Source: Methanocorpusculum sp.
GTDB lineage: Archaea; Halobacteriota; Methanomicrobia; Methanomicrobiales; Methanocorpusculaceae
Reading direction: 5' to 3'
Length of the DNA: 10,167 bases
NCBI GenBank assembly: GCA_017622255.1
Contig: JAGARL010000118.1
Location: forward strand, 1-10,167
Shown here: piece after piece, positions 1-5,273 of the stretch
Numbering within the stretch: position 1 is the first letter of the stretch
Layout of the letters: each line of letters opens with the position of its first letter
Made by a program: the position numbers and the translations under genes
Notes under the pieces: generated by a model
The model's database searches: none
What the model saw: the letters and a program-made list of their open reading frames with translations, nothing else
Told to the model about the DNA's origin: nothing

Positions 1-131
1 GCTTCTGCATCGCGGTGTGCGGAGAGGATTTTTACTTCGTAGGAAATCTTGTACGATTCAAGCGCGGATACGGCTTTGTCAATGATTGCCTGGTCAGAGG
101 CGGAACCGGCGATAACTGCTACTTCGGTCAT
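1..131 (-). CDS. purE: PurE, N5-carboxyaminoimidazole ribonucleotide mutase (5' part)
   Basis: Reading the minus strand from the ATG at 131-129 gives 43 codons before the window edge, so only the N-terminus is present. The protein begins MTEVAVIAGSASDQAI and reaches SAHR near residues 37-40. The GSxSD loop (residues 9-13) followed about 25 residues later by SAHR is the signature of the PurE fold, which binds the aminoimidazole ribonucleotide. The enzyme acts in the cytoplasm in de novo purine synthesis, moving the carboxylate from N5 to C4 of the imidazole. A class II (direct CO2) enzyme cannot be excluded from the N-terminus alone. It is divergent from the aminotransferase at 182 across a 50-bp gap. 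A TATA-like ACATATATGT centred about 32 bp upstream of the ATG would give a leader of only a few bases, which agrees with the absence of a Shine-Dalgarno sequence. Confidence 0.88.
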   Translation of the reverse strand, partial: MTEVAVIAGSASDQAIIDKAVSALESYKISYEVKILSAHRDAE

Positions 132-181
132 ATGAATGACTATAATTATGTTGGTTCACATATATGTAAACGACTAGTCAT
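132..181. promoter_or_regulatory. Divergent promoter region between purE and the aminotransferase
   Basis: This 50-bp gap must drive both genes. The perfect 10-bp palindrome ACATATATGT (158-167) is correctly placed as a TATA box for purE on the minus strand, with start-site prediction 26 bp downstream near 137. For the plus-strand gene a separate AT-rich element, TATAATTA (141-148), would place its start near 171. Neither gene has a Shine-Dalgarno sequence. The assignment rests on usual archaeal TATA-to-start spacing and is inference. Confidence 0.5.
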
Positions 182-1315
182 ATGTATAATCAGACACTTC
201 TCATGATGCCCGGACCGGTCCCCATGGCAGAATCGGTTCGCGGAGCAATGCTGAATCAGGCAATCAACCACAGAAGCAAGCAGCTTGGAGACTGCTACTC
301 CGACATCGTCCGCATTTTACAGCCGGTCTTTGGAACCAAGAACGAGATTCTCGTGCTCTCCGGTTCCGGAACTGCCGGACAGGAGGCAGCTATCGGTTCT
401 TTTGCAAAGGGAAAGAAGGTCGCATCCTTAGTCAACGGTAAGTTCGGTGAGCGTCTCGGTTTAATCTCCCAGATTTACGGCGAGACCACCATGATTGAGT
501 CCGAGTGGGGACATGCACTGAATCTCGAGGCACTCGCAGAGTCTCTCGAAAACGGTGCTGAGGTGGTAACCCTTGTCCACAACGAGACCTCTGCCGCCAT
601 CTTAAACCCGGCAGAAGAGGTTGGAAAGCTCTGTAAGAAACATGATGCCTTATTCATCCTCGACGGTATCACCTCTATCGGAGGAGATGTTGTCAAGGCT
701 GACGAGTGGGGCGTTGATGTTGCTATCGTCGGCAGTCAGAAGTGTCTTGCAGCACCGGCAGGTCTTGCCGCTGTTTCTGTTTCCGAGAAGGCATGGGAAA
801 GACTCTCTGAGAACAGACCGTTCTACCTTGACTTAAAGAAGGCAAAGAAGTCCGCAGACGCATCGCCGAAGGAGACTCCGACAACTCCGGCTGTTCCGCT
901 CTTTATGGCCATGCGCGAAGCATGCCGCTTAATCGAGGAGGAGGGAATCGAGAACAGAATCGCCCGCCACAGAAAGCTTTCCGCAGCAGTCCGTGAGGCA
1001 GGAAAGGTCTGGGGACTTGCACCGGTTCCGCAGGTTGACGCACTCCATGCCGCATCCAACACCGTCACCGGTTTCTTCTACCCGGAGGGAATCGAGGACT
1101 CGCAGATTCGCGGATTCTGTAAGAAGATGGGAATCGAGTTTGCCGGCGGTCAGGACAGATTCAAGGGCAAGATTTTCCGTGTCGGCAATATGGGAATTAT
1201 CGACACGCCGGAAATCCTCGCAACCGTCGCAACGATTCAGCTTGCATTCAAGAAGGCAGGATTCAAGCTCGGAGGAGACGGTCTCGAGGCAGCAGCAGAG
1301 ATTCTCTCTGCATAA
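182..1315 (+). CDS. Class V (PLP) aminotransferase, alanine/serine-glyoxylate or phosphoserine type
   Basis: The 377-residue protein has the fold-type I, class V layout. A phosphate-binding GSGTAG lies at 61-66 and HNETS at 133-137. The cofactor-ring aspartate sits in DGITSIGG (D161), and the Schiff-base lysine in SQKCLAAPAGL (K187). The length matches alanine-glyoxylate, serine-pyruvate and phosphoserine aminotransferases of this family. In Methanocaldococcus a relative (MJ0959) is reported as a broad-specificity enzyme that also makes phosphoserine, so a role in serine or alanine supply is plausible, but the sequence does not fix the substrate. The start at 182 is the first ATG. The in-frame ATGs at 203 and 206 sit just before PGPVP, where family members often begin, and cannot be excluded. 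It is monocistronic: the stop is followed directly by a T7 tract. Confidence 0.88.
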   Translation: MYNQTLLMMPGPVPMAESVRGAMLNQAINHRSKQLGDCYSDIVRILQPVFGTKNEILVLSGSGTAGQEAAIGSFAKGKKVASLVNGKFGERLGLISQIYGETTMIESEWGHALNLEALAESLENGAEVVTLVHNETSAAILNPAEEVGKLCKKHDALFILDGITSIGGDVVKADEWGVDVAIVGSQKCLAAPAGLAAVSVSEKAWERLSENRPFYLDLKKAKKSADASPKETPTTPAVPLFMAMREACRLIEEEGIENRIARHRKLSAAVREAGKVWGLAPVPQVDALHAASNTVTGFFYPEGIEDSQIRGFCKKMGIEFAGGQDRFKGKIFRVGNMGIIDTPEILATVATIQLAFKKAGFKLGGDGLEAAAEILSA

Positions 1316-1322
1316 TTTTTTT
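1316..1322 (+). terminator. U7 tract terminator of the aminotransferase gene
   Basis: Seven thymines start on the base after the TAA stop, with no GC hairpin before them. Hairpin-independent U-tracts are normal archaeal intrinsic terminators. The same T7-T8 pattern follows rps8e, tfb and the marker operon in this window. Confidence 0.6.
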
Positions 1323-1349
1323 CGCGCGCCAACCGCGTTTCCCGGAATT

Positions 1350-1431
1350 TATTTCCAACACGTGTTGATTTTTTGCAGATTCACTTCTGAGAGCCCAAAA
1401 GATATTATATTCAAAAACTCAACATGTGTTT
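1350..1431 (+). promoter_or_regulatory. Promoter with twin AACAYGTGTT operator-like palindromes
   Basis: A TATA-like ATATTATATT (1402-1411) predicts transcription from about 1432, ahead of the gene at 1451. CAACACGTGTTG (1356-1367) is a perfect 12-bp palindrome. A second copy with one change in the 10-bp core, CAACATGTGTTT (1420-1431), sits at the predicted start site. Their centres are 64 bp apart, about six helical turns, so a dimeric regulator could bridge the TATA box. Directly before the first palindrome is GGAATTTATTTCC (1344-1356), which contains the TATTTCC heptamer that recurs in the promoter at 2181. A T6 run (1369-1374) after the first palindrome would also allow it to act as a weak terminator, but the spacing of two similar sites favours an operator. 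Confidence 0.5.
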
Positions 1432-1450
1432 AGTTAATAGTGGTGAGAAT

Positions 1451-1690
1451 ATGATTTCACTGAAAAAACAGAACGATAAAATCCGTGATGCGGTAGTCGG
1501 CGGCTACTTTGCCATCGAAAACGGTGTTTTCTCCGGATACAAAAAAATCGAGAACGGAGCTGTTTCCGGTTACAAGAAGATTGAAGACGCATTTCTGCAG
1601 AATTTTGTCTGCGGATACGGCGAGAGCATTGAAGATGCCAGAAGGCGGATTTTAGAGCCGAGGGACTTTGTGCGGAGGGGACGCAGATGA
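1451..1690 (+). CDS. Small protein with three 11-residue YKKIE-type repeats
   Basis: This gene encodes 79 residues. I place the start at 1451 because GGTGAG (1442-1447) is a good Shine-Dalgarno match; the in-frame ATG at 1424 lies inside the operator-like palindrome and before the predicted transcript start. Residues 15-47 are three head-to-tail 11-mers: VVGGYFAIENG, VFSGYKKIENG and AVSGYKKIEDA, with fixed G-Y-x-x-I-E-[ND] positions. Eleven-residue periodicity is typical of long amphipathic helices that lie along membranes or pack in coiled coils, so a membrane-surface helix is an inference. The rest (GESIEDARRRIL and a basic tail) is hydrophilic. There is no signal peptide or transmembrane segment. 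From memory, small proteins with GGYKKIE repeats occur in gut Firmicutes. It is translationally coupled to the next gene. Function unknown. Confidence 0.8.
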   Translation: MISLKKQNDKIRDAVVGGYFAIENGVFSGYKKIENGAVSGYKKIEDAFLQNFVCGYGESIEDARRRILEPRDFVRRGRR

Positions 1691-2061
1691 AAAAGCTGAA
1701 CTTTGTATCTCTCCTGCTTGGCATCATCGGCATTCTGCTCTTCGGATTTGGAATGTCCTGCTGTCTTGTTCCGGAGTTTAACGCACCAACCGCAGGAATT
1801 GTACTCGGCATCATCGGCATTCTTGTTCTTCTCGTGATGCTGGTTGTAAGACGCAAAATGCAGGGTAAATCCGCGGTTGTCGCACTGAATGCAAAAACCG
1901 TCTTTGCAATCCTGATTGGAATCGTCGGCACTCTCCTGTTCGGTCTTGGATTATGCCTCTGCATGGTGTTTACCGGATACTTCATCTGGGGAATTGTCGC
2001 GGCAGTCGCAGGAATTGCTGTACTGCTCTGCTTAATTCCGTTCTGCGGAAAACTCGAATAA
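1687..2061 (+). CDS. Four-helix membrane protein with internal duplication
   Basis: The 124-residue protein is almost entirely hydrophobic. Its start overlaps the stop of the upstream gene (ATGA, 1687-1690) and is preceded by GGAGGGG (1674-1680), so the two are translationally coupled and probably act together. It consists of two helical hairpins joined by the basic linker VRRKMQGK. Each half begins with a glycine-rich helix, LLGIIGILLFGFG in the first half and LIGIVGTLLFGLG in the second, then a cysteine-containing segment (MSCCLV / LCLCMV). The linked hairpin helix also carries LGIIGIL, so a GIIGIL-type motif occurs three times. A 17-bp exact DNA repeat (1720-1736 and 1807-1823) encodes two of these. 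This points to tandem duplication of a two-helix unit. No enzymatic motif is visible. Similar pairs of repeat protein and small membrane protein seem familiar from Firmicutes. Function unknown. Confidence 0.82.
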   Translation: MKKLNFVSLLLGIIGILLFGFGMSCCLVPEFNAPTAGIVLGIIGILVLLVMLVVRRKMQGKSAVVALNAKTVFAILIGIVGTLLFGLGLCLCMVFTGYFIWGIVAAVAGIAVLLCLIPFCGKLE

Positions 2062-2132
2062 ACTCACCTCTGCCTCCGGCAAATGCAGGAGACCACGCTG
2101 TCGTGTCCATCCTCCAAGTCTGCATGACAGAG

Positions 2133-2170
2133 CCTGCCGCTTTGCCGCGGGGCAGGAGAACTTTTCTCTT
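2133..2170 (+). terminator. Possible hairpin terminator after the membrane protein gene
   Basis: CCTGCC (2133-2138) pairs with GGCAGG (2151-2156), with a possible inner GC/GC extension, and is followed by a pyrimidine-rich CTTTTCTCTTTT stretch (2161-2172). It lies about 70 bp past the stop codon. The T stretch is interrupted, so this is weaker than the clean T7 tracts used elsewhere in the window. Confidence 0.35.
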
Positions 2171-2180
2171 TTAAGGAGAG

Positions 2181-2221
2181 TATTTCCCTGAGGAAATACA
2201 TATCTCAAACATCGTATTTCC
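2181..2221 (+). promoter_or_regulatory. Promoter with three TATTTCC half-sites
   Basis: TATTTCC (2181-2187), CTGA, GGAAATA (2192-2198) form a perfect 7-bp inverted repeat. A third copy, TATTTCC, lies at 2215-2221. The half-site centres are about 11 and 23 bp apart, close to one and two helical turns. A TATA-like AATACATAT (2195-2203) lies between the second and third half-sites and predicts a start near 2225, giving a leader of about 9 bases before the ATG at 2234, which has no Shine-Dalgarno sequence. A regulator bound here would block TATA access. The TetR-family protein encoded convergently at 3102-3644 is the obvious candidate, but that link is inference. Confidence 0.55.
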
Positions 2222-2233
2222 AGAAAAGAACAC

Positions 2234-3121
2234 ATGAGCGCAAGACAGATTCCCTGGATTAAACTCCTCTTCCCGCCGCTGTGGCTTATCTGCGTGTTAA
2301 CAGCAGGGTGTGCCATAGCTCTTTTCCAGATATTTTCCCGCGGGATGGAATCATCTCCTGCGGCATATGCAGTCTATACGCTTTCGTTCTATACGCTTCT
2401 TGTGCTCTCCGTTGCGGTTGGAAAGAATTTCCCGCGCTGGCATTCCCGCATAAGAGAGATGGGGTACAGGAATTCCTACACCAGACAGTATGTAACTGAT
2501 GCGGTATTCAAAACACAGATTAATCTCGCATGCTCACTGGCACTTGACGTGCTGTATGCCGGAGTAAATATTCTGCTTGCCGTTTTCTTTTCGACAAACT
2601 GGTTCGCGGTTTTTGCCGGATATTATGCGGTTCTCTCCTGCCTGAGGATTCTGCTGTTCCAGAATCTCTTCCGGCAGCGGAAGAGGGAAAATCCGATTCG
2701 CGAATTAAAGCGGGCGCGGTTCTGCTCCGGCATTCTCCTGACGGTAAATCTGGCACTCTCTGCACTGGTGCTGATGATGCTGTACCGTCCGCATGAGTTC
2801 GGCGATATGGGAGTACTCATTTACGTTGCCGCACTCTACACCTTCTCCGCCCTTGCCGTGTCGCTTACCGGACTTATCAGATTCAGAAAACATAAGAGTC
2901 CGGTTTTGTCTGTTTCCCGGATAATCAGCCTGACCGCATCCCTTGTGTCCCTGCTGATTTTAGAAACAGCAATGCTTTCTCAGTTCGGCGGAGAGATGCC
3001 GCTTTCCACGCAGAATATTTTCATCGCGGCAACGGGAGCCGGAATCAGCATCGTAATTATTGTAACGGCGCTGTATATGATTCTCAAAACAACGCGGATG
3101 CTCAGGCGTCTTTCGCAATGA
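2234..3121 (+). CDS. Eight-helix integral membrane protein of unknown function
   Basis: The 295-residue protein has about eight predicted transmembrane helices, near residues 11-33, 44-63, 95-119, 121-146, 163-183, 192-215, 226-250 and 261-284. Basic loops such as FRQRKR and FRKHK lie between helices 4/5 and 6/7. The most conserved-looking stretch is the YTFSALAVSLTGLIRFRKHK region (203-220) and the following KSPVLSVSRIISL and LETAMLSQFGG. I recall this pattern from uncharacterised membrane proteins of gut Firmicutes that sit beside TetR regulators, but I cannot name a family. No transporter, protease or kinase motif is visible. Its 3' end overlaps the convergent TetR gene by 20 bp, so expression of the two is probably linked, either through the TATTTCC sites or through opposing transcription. 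The ATG at 2234 follows a short leader with no Shine-Dalgarno sequence. Confidence 0.82.
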   Translation: MSARQIPWIKLLFPPLWLICVLTAGCAIALFQIFSRGMESSPAAYAVYTLSFYTLLVLSVAVGKNFPRWHSRIREMGYRNSYTRQYVTDAVFKTQINLACSLALDVLYAGVNILLAVFFSTNWFAVFAGYYAVLSCLRILLFQNLFRQRKRENPIRELKRARFCSGILLTVNLALSALVLMMLYRPHEFGDMGVLIYVAALYTFSALAVSLTGLIRFRKHKSPVLSVSRIISLTASLVSLLILETAMLSQFGGEMPLSTQNIFIAATGAGISIVIIVTALYMILKTTRMLRRLSQ

Positions 3122-3644
3122 TGTTTTCCTGATACTCAGCGTGGAGAATGCTGAGCATCTCTTCCGGCGTCTCCTGACAGCCGCCGTTTACCCAGAGCTT
3201 GATTATGGCATTTAATCCATGCCGGAAAAATTCCTGGTGATATTTTCCGTAGGTATCATTATGATATCTGCTTGCTTCAGCAACGGCGGCATCCGGGATT
3301 GGGAAGCGGCCGTCGCGTCCTAGTTTGAAGTAGGTTTTATACTGCGGCTGATTTTCCCGGATGTGCGTAAAAAGAGACAGCAGAACCGAGCCGGAATTAC
3401 TTCTGCTCAGACTCTCATTGCCGAAGATGGCAAGATTTTCGGCTTCCAGCCGGTTCATCTCCGCAGTTGCCAAATCCTGCAGGTCGCGGAAGTTCATGTA
3501 GAAGGTTGTCCGGTTGATTCCCGCTTTGCCGCAGATATCAGTGACACTGATGTCGTCAAGCTCATGGGTTTCTAAGAGGTCAATAAATGCAGTATGAATT
3601 TTGAGAAGAGTGTTTTGTCTGCGTTTATTGTTTGGAACGTTCAT
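3102..3644 (-). CDS. TetR/AcrR-family transcriptional regulator
   Basis: The 180-residue protein has the size and layout of a TetR repressor. The N-terminal three-helix DNA-binding domain spans about residues 8-58. It contains TAFIDLLE, then ISVTDICGKAGINRTTFYMNF, in which the turn between DICGKAGI and RTTFYMNF marks the recognition helix. The remainder is helical and would form the ligand-binding and dimer domain. Its FKLGRDG, FFRHGLNAIIKLWVNGGCQETPEEM pattern is like the C-terminal domain of Firmicutes TetR proteins (recollection, not a search). TetR proteins usually repress adjacent genes, and this one converges on the eight-helix membrane protein with a 20-bp overlap, making that gene its likely target. 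I see no convincing TATA box in the 39 bp between it and tRNA-Val, so transcription may read through from the tRNA promoter. CACTA occurs twice just before the ATG, separated by two bases, a possible autoregulatory site. Confidence 0.9.
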   Translation of the reverse strand: MNVPNNKRRQNTLLKIHTAFIDLLETHELDDISVTDICGKAGINRTTFYMNFRDLQDLATAEMNRLEAENLAIFGNESLSRSNSGSVLLSLFTHIRENQPQYKTYFKLGRDGRFPIPDAAVAEASRYHNDTYGKYHQEFFRHGLNAIIKLWVNGGCQETPEEMLSILHAEYQENIIAKDA

Positions 3645-3683
3645 GATAGTGTTTAGTGGAATTGAGAAAATCAGAAAAAGGAG

Positions 3684-3757
3684 TGGACCCGCTGAGATTC
3701 GAACTCAGGACCTCCGCCATGTCAAGGCGACGTCATAGCCTGCTAGACCACGAGTCC
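3684..3757 (-). tRNA. tRNA-Val (anticodon GAC)
   Basis: The minus strand folds as a complete 74-nt cloverleaf. The acceptor strands GGACTCG and CGGGTCC pair with one G-U, and the discriminator is A. The D-arm begins TGGTCTAGC. The anticodon stem TCGCC/GGCGG encloses loop TTGACAT, with anticodon GAC at 3723-3721, reading GUC/GUU valine codons. The T-arm is CTGAG, TTCGAAT, CTCAG. CCA is not encoded. There is no intron. A TATA box lies upstream at 3808-3815. The accessory block begins 40 bp beyond its 3' end. Confidence 0.96.
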
Positions 3758-3807
3758 TTGCTGCTCAGGCACTGCGCCTGTGTGCTCTAATACATATGAT
3801 TCGTGAG

Positions 3808-3815
3808 TATTTATA
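3808..3815 (-). promoter_or_regulatory. TATA box of the tRNA-Val gene
   Basis: On the minus strand this reads TATAAATA within the palindrome GTATAAATAC. It predicts a transcript start near 3785, leaving about 28 nt of leader before the mature tRNA. That leader contains the small hairpin AGGC/GCCT (3767-3779), which would be removed by RNase P processing. The box sits only about 10 bp past the stop of the DUF2240 gene. Confidence 0.65.
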
Positions 3816-3825
3816 CTTTTTCAAA

Positions 3826-4305
3826 TCACTTTGACTCGATATGCGAAAGAAGCTCTGCCCGGTGCTGTGCAAACTCCACGCCGTATTTTTTTGCGAGCAG
3901 AACAACTGCGGCATAATCTCCAATCAGATTGTCGAAATGAGCACGTATTTCGCTTAATTCCGGAACGAGAACTTTTGTCTCCAGTCCTGACTTTGCAGAA
4001 ATTTCTGCGAGGAGGGCATCTAAGACATCCTTTTTCTCCGGCAGGGGCGCGGAAAAAATTTCATCCGTCGGACGGAATCCAAGCGGAATTTTTTCCTCGC
4101 GCAGAGATTCGGCAAGGACAAACTCCCCGCGTTCGTCTTTCGTGAGGATTCCTGCCGTAAGTCCAATGGATATCAGTTTCTTTGCATCGTCAAGCCCCAT
4201 CCAGCGTTTGTCCTGCGTGTAGTAGAACACGAGCTTCATCTGCGAAAGTGCCGGAAGGCGCATATGCACAAACGGTGCGGCAAGCGTTGTCTCCAGTTCT
4301 CCCAT
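3826..4305 (-). CDS. DUF2240 family protein
   Basis: The 159-residue soluble protein matches the archaeal DUF2240 family as I know it. The N-terminal AAPFVHM leads into a helical region containing KRWMGLDDAKKLISIGLTAGIL, and then the IPLGFRPTDEIF segment that corresponds to the family's IPxGFxPxxxIF motif. The N-terminal half looks like a small helix-turn-helix/winged-helix arrangement. The C-terminal half is helical, ending in a region about residues 120-159. The molecular function of the family is not established. The gene is translationally coupled to the upstream 138-residue gene: the stop and start share a base (TAATG, 4307-4303). The pair follows rps8e on the same strand, suggesting a housekeeping information-processing neighbourhood. 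Confidence 0.8.
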   Translation of the reverse strand: MGELETTLAAPFVHMRLPALSQMKLVFYYTQDKRWMGLDDAKKLISIGLTAGILTKDERGEFVLAESLREEKIPLGFRPTDEIFSAPLPEKKDVLDALLAEISAKSGLETKVLVPELSEIRAHFDNLIGDYAAVVLLAKKYGVEFAQHRAELLSHIESK

Positions 4306-4721
4306 TACTGCATCACCCGAACGATATATTCTGCCGCAGTATTTGCGGAAAGCGCCTGCGGTTCTGTTGCGTGCGCAACATAGACGCCAGATTCCCCTCC
4401 GCGGTCAATCACTTTTACCATAAACTTCTGCGCAGGTTCGGGACGGTGACCATCTGCGCGAAGGACCGTATCAGAAATCGTCAGCAGAAAGTCTGCCTCA
4501 TCAGTAATTCCGGAAAGTGTCTGCGGCAGCACCGGCTCGAAGTCTAACCGGTTGCAGGCAATCTGCAAAGAAATCTCCCGCTTTACCGCACCTGCGGCAC
4601 TGCGGAAGTTATCCTGGAAGGAAGAGAGCGTGCTGAGCCGTTCCAGACAGCGGGAAAACGGCAGGCGGACGAGAATAGAACTGTCAAAAGTTCGCGGGAA
4701 CTGATAGGAGACGCGGCGCAT
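4305..4721 (-). CDS. Uncharacterised 138-residue protein coupled to DUF2240
   Basis: I do not recognise this protein. It is soluble, begins MRRVSYQFPRTFDSSILVR, has no signal peptide or membrane helix, and ends in TAAEYIVRVMQ. The middle (about residues 70-110: SGITDEADFLLTISDTVLR, then FMVKVIDRG) has alternating hydrophobic residues that suggest beta strands. The N-terminal third, with RCLERLSTLSSFQDNF, looks helical. Its TAATG overlap with the DUF2240 gene implies co-translation and perhaps a complex. A TATA-like AAATATAATT (minus strand, about 4777-4786) lies in the rps8e trailer and could give it its own promoter with a leader of roughly 30 nt. No Shine-Dalgarno sequence is evident. It is judged real from the coupling, its length and the absence of any better frame. 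Confidence 0.7.
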   Translation of the reverse strand: MRRVSYQFPRTFDSSILVRLPFSRCLERLSTLSSFQDNFRSAAGAVKREISLQIACNRLDFEPVLPQTLSGITDEADFLLTISDTVLRADGHRPEPAQKFMVKVIDRGGESGVYVAHATEPQALSANTAAEYIVRVMQ

Positions 4722-4772
4722 AGATACATAGTATTTGACGCACGCACAAATGAACCTTACAGTAAAGGGTAG

Positions 4773-4779
4773 AAAAAAA
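4773..4779 (-). terminator. U7 tract terminator of rps8e
   Basis: On the minus strand, T7 begins seven bases past the rps8e stop codon, with no GC-rich stem. It matches the U7-type terminators after the aminotransferase and tfb genes. Confidence 0.55.
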
Positions 4780-4785
4780 TTATAT

Positions 4786-5163
4786 TTATTCGATCAGAAC
4801 TGCGTTGATAACGCCGTCCTGACCTGGTCTGCTGACGATGCGTGCCTTTCCGAGGTCGGTTGCGATTACTGCGCCCTTGGTCATGAGGTTACGGCGGACG
4901 TAGTTCGGGTTTGCTGCGTTCTCTGCAACGGAGAGAATCTTGACCTTCTGGACCTTTCCGGTCTTGGTGTCGCTGACGTTTGCGAACTCACAGCGGAGTG
5001 CACGGACCTTGGTGTTGCCTCCGGTGGTACGGATGGTCTTGACCTTGTTCTCTCCAAGGACAGTATCTGCTGCCGGTCTTCCGATTTCGGTTCTTCTCTT
5101 TCCGCGGGCTGCGTGGTAACGGCCGCCGGTGGATTTACGGGTGGATTTTCCCTGCCAAAGCAT
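4786..5163 (-). CDS. rps8e: 30S ribosomal protein S8e
   Basis: The 125-residue basic protein is the full-length archaeal form of eS8, a component of the small ribosomal subunit that is absent from bacteria. The N-terminus MLWQGKSTRKSTGGRYHAAR with the following GKRRTEIGRPAADT is the diagnostic eS8 signature that binds 16S rRNA. Later landmarks are the GGNTKVRALR segment, NPNYVRRN and the C-terminal ITKGAVIATDLGKARIVSRPGQDG-like stretch (here starting MTKGA), ending VLIE. The start is supported by AGGAG (5177-5173) nine bases upstream of the ATG. A candidate TATA (TTTAATATACC, minus strand 5271-5261) just past the hypB stop would give a leader near 77 nt. It is followed by a T7 terminator, so it is probably expressed alone. 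Confidence 0.96.
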   Translation of the reverse strand: MLWQGKSTRKSTGGRYHAARGKRRTEIGRPAADTVLGENKVKTIRTTGGNTKVRALRCEFANVSDTKTGKVQKVKILSVAENAANPNYVRRNLMTKGAVIATDLGKARIVSRPGQDGVINAVLIE

Positions 5164-5260
5164 TTTGAATATCTCCTAAATTTTAATATCTCTGATTAAC
5201 GATAATGAGTTTCCCCATCGCATCAGTCTTTCAAAGAGTCCTTTACATATTGGTTGTTAA

Positions 5261-5271
5261 GGTATATTAAA
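5261..5271 (-). promoter_or_regulatory. Candidate TATA box of rps8e
   Basis: The minus strand reads TTTAATATACC immediately after the hypB stop codon, predicting a start near 5240. The resulting leader of about 77 nt would include the AGGAG site of rps8e. No closer TATA leaves room for that ribosome binding site. Hence this is the most sensible promoter, but it is unproven and read-through from hypB is possible. Confidence 0.4.
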
Positions 5272-5273
5272 CC

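Noticed and set aside
15-206. Plus-strand frame at the left edge
   Set aside because: It is antisense to the purE start, which has a clear family signature.
993-1433. Plus-strand frame of 146 codons overlapping the end of the aminotransferase
   Set aside because: It is out of frame with the well-supported aminotransferase, rich in R and S, and runs through its terminator.
1316-1450. Duplicate of the tRNA-Val 3' end as a left attachment site for the accessory block
   Set aside because: Only a weak, gapped resemblance exists near 1375-1392 (AGATTC...CT-AG), no long exact copy of the T-arm/acceptor sequence is present, and no integrase is encoded.
1434-1985. Long minus-strand open frame (183 codons) across the repeat-protein and membrane-protein genes
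   Set aside because: It is an arginine/proline/serine-rich antisense shadow. The plus-strand genes have ribosome binding sites, an ATGA coupling and coherent repeat and membrane structure.
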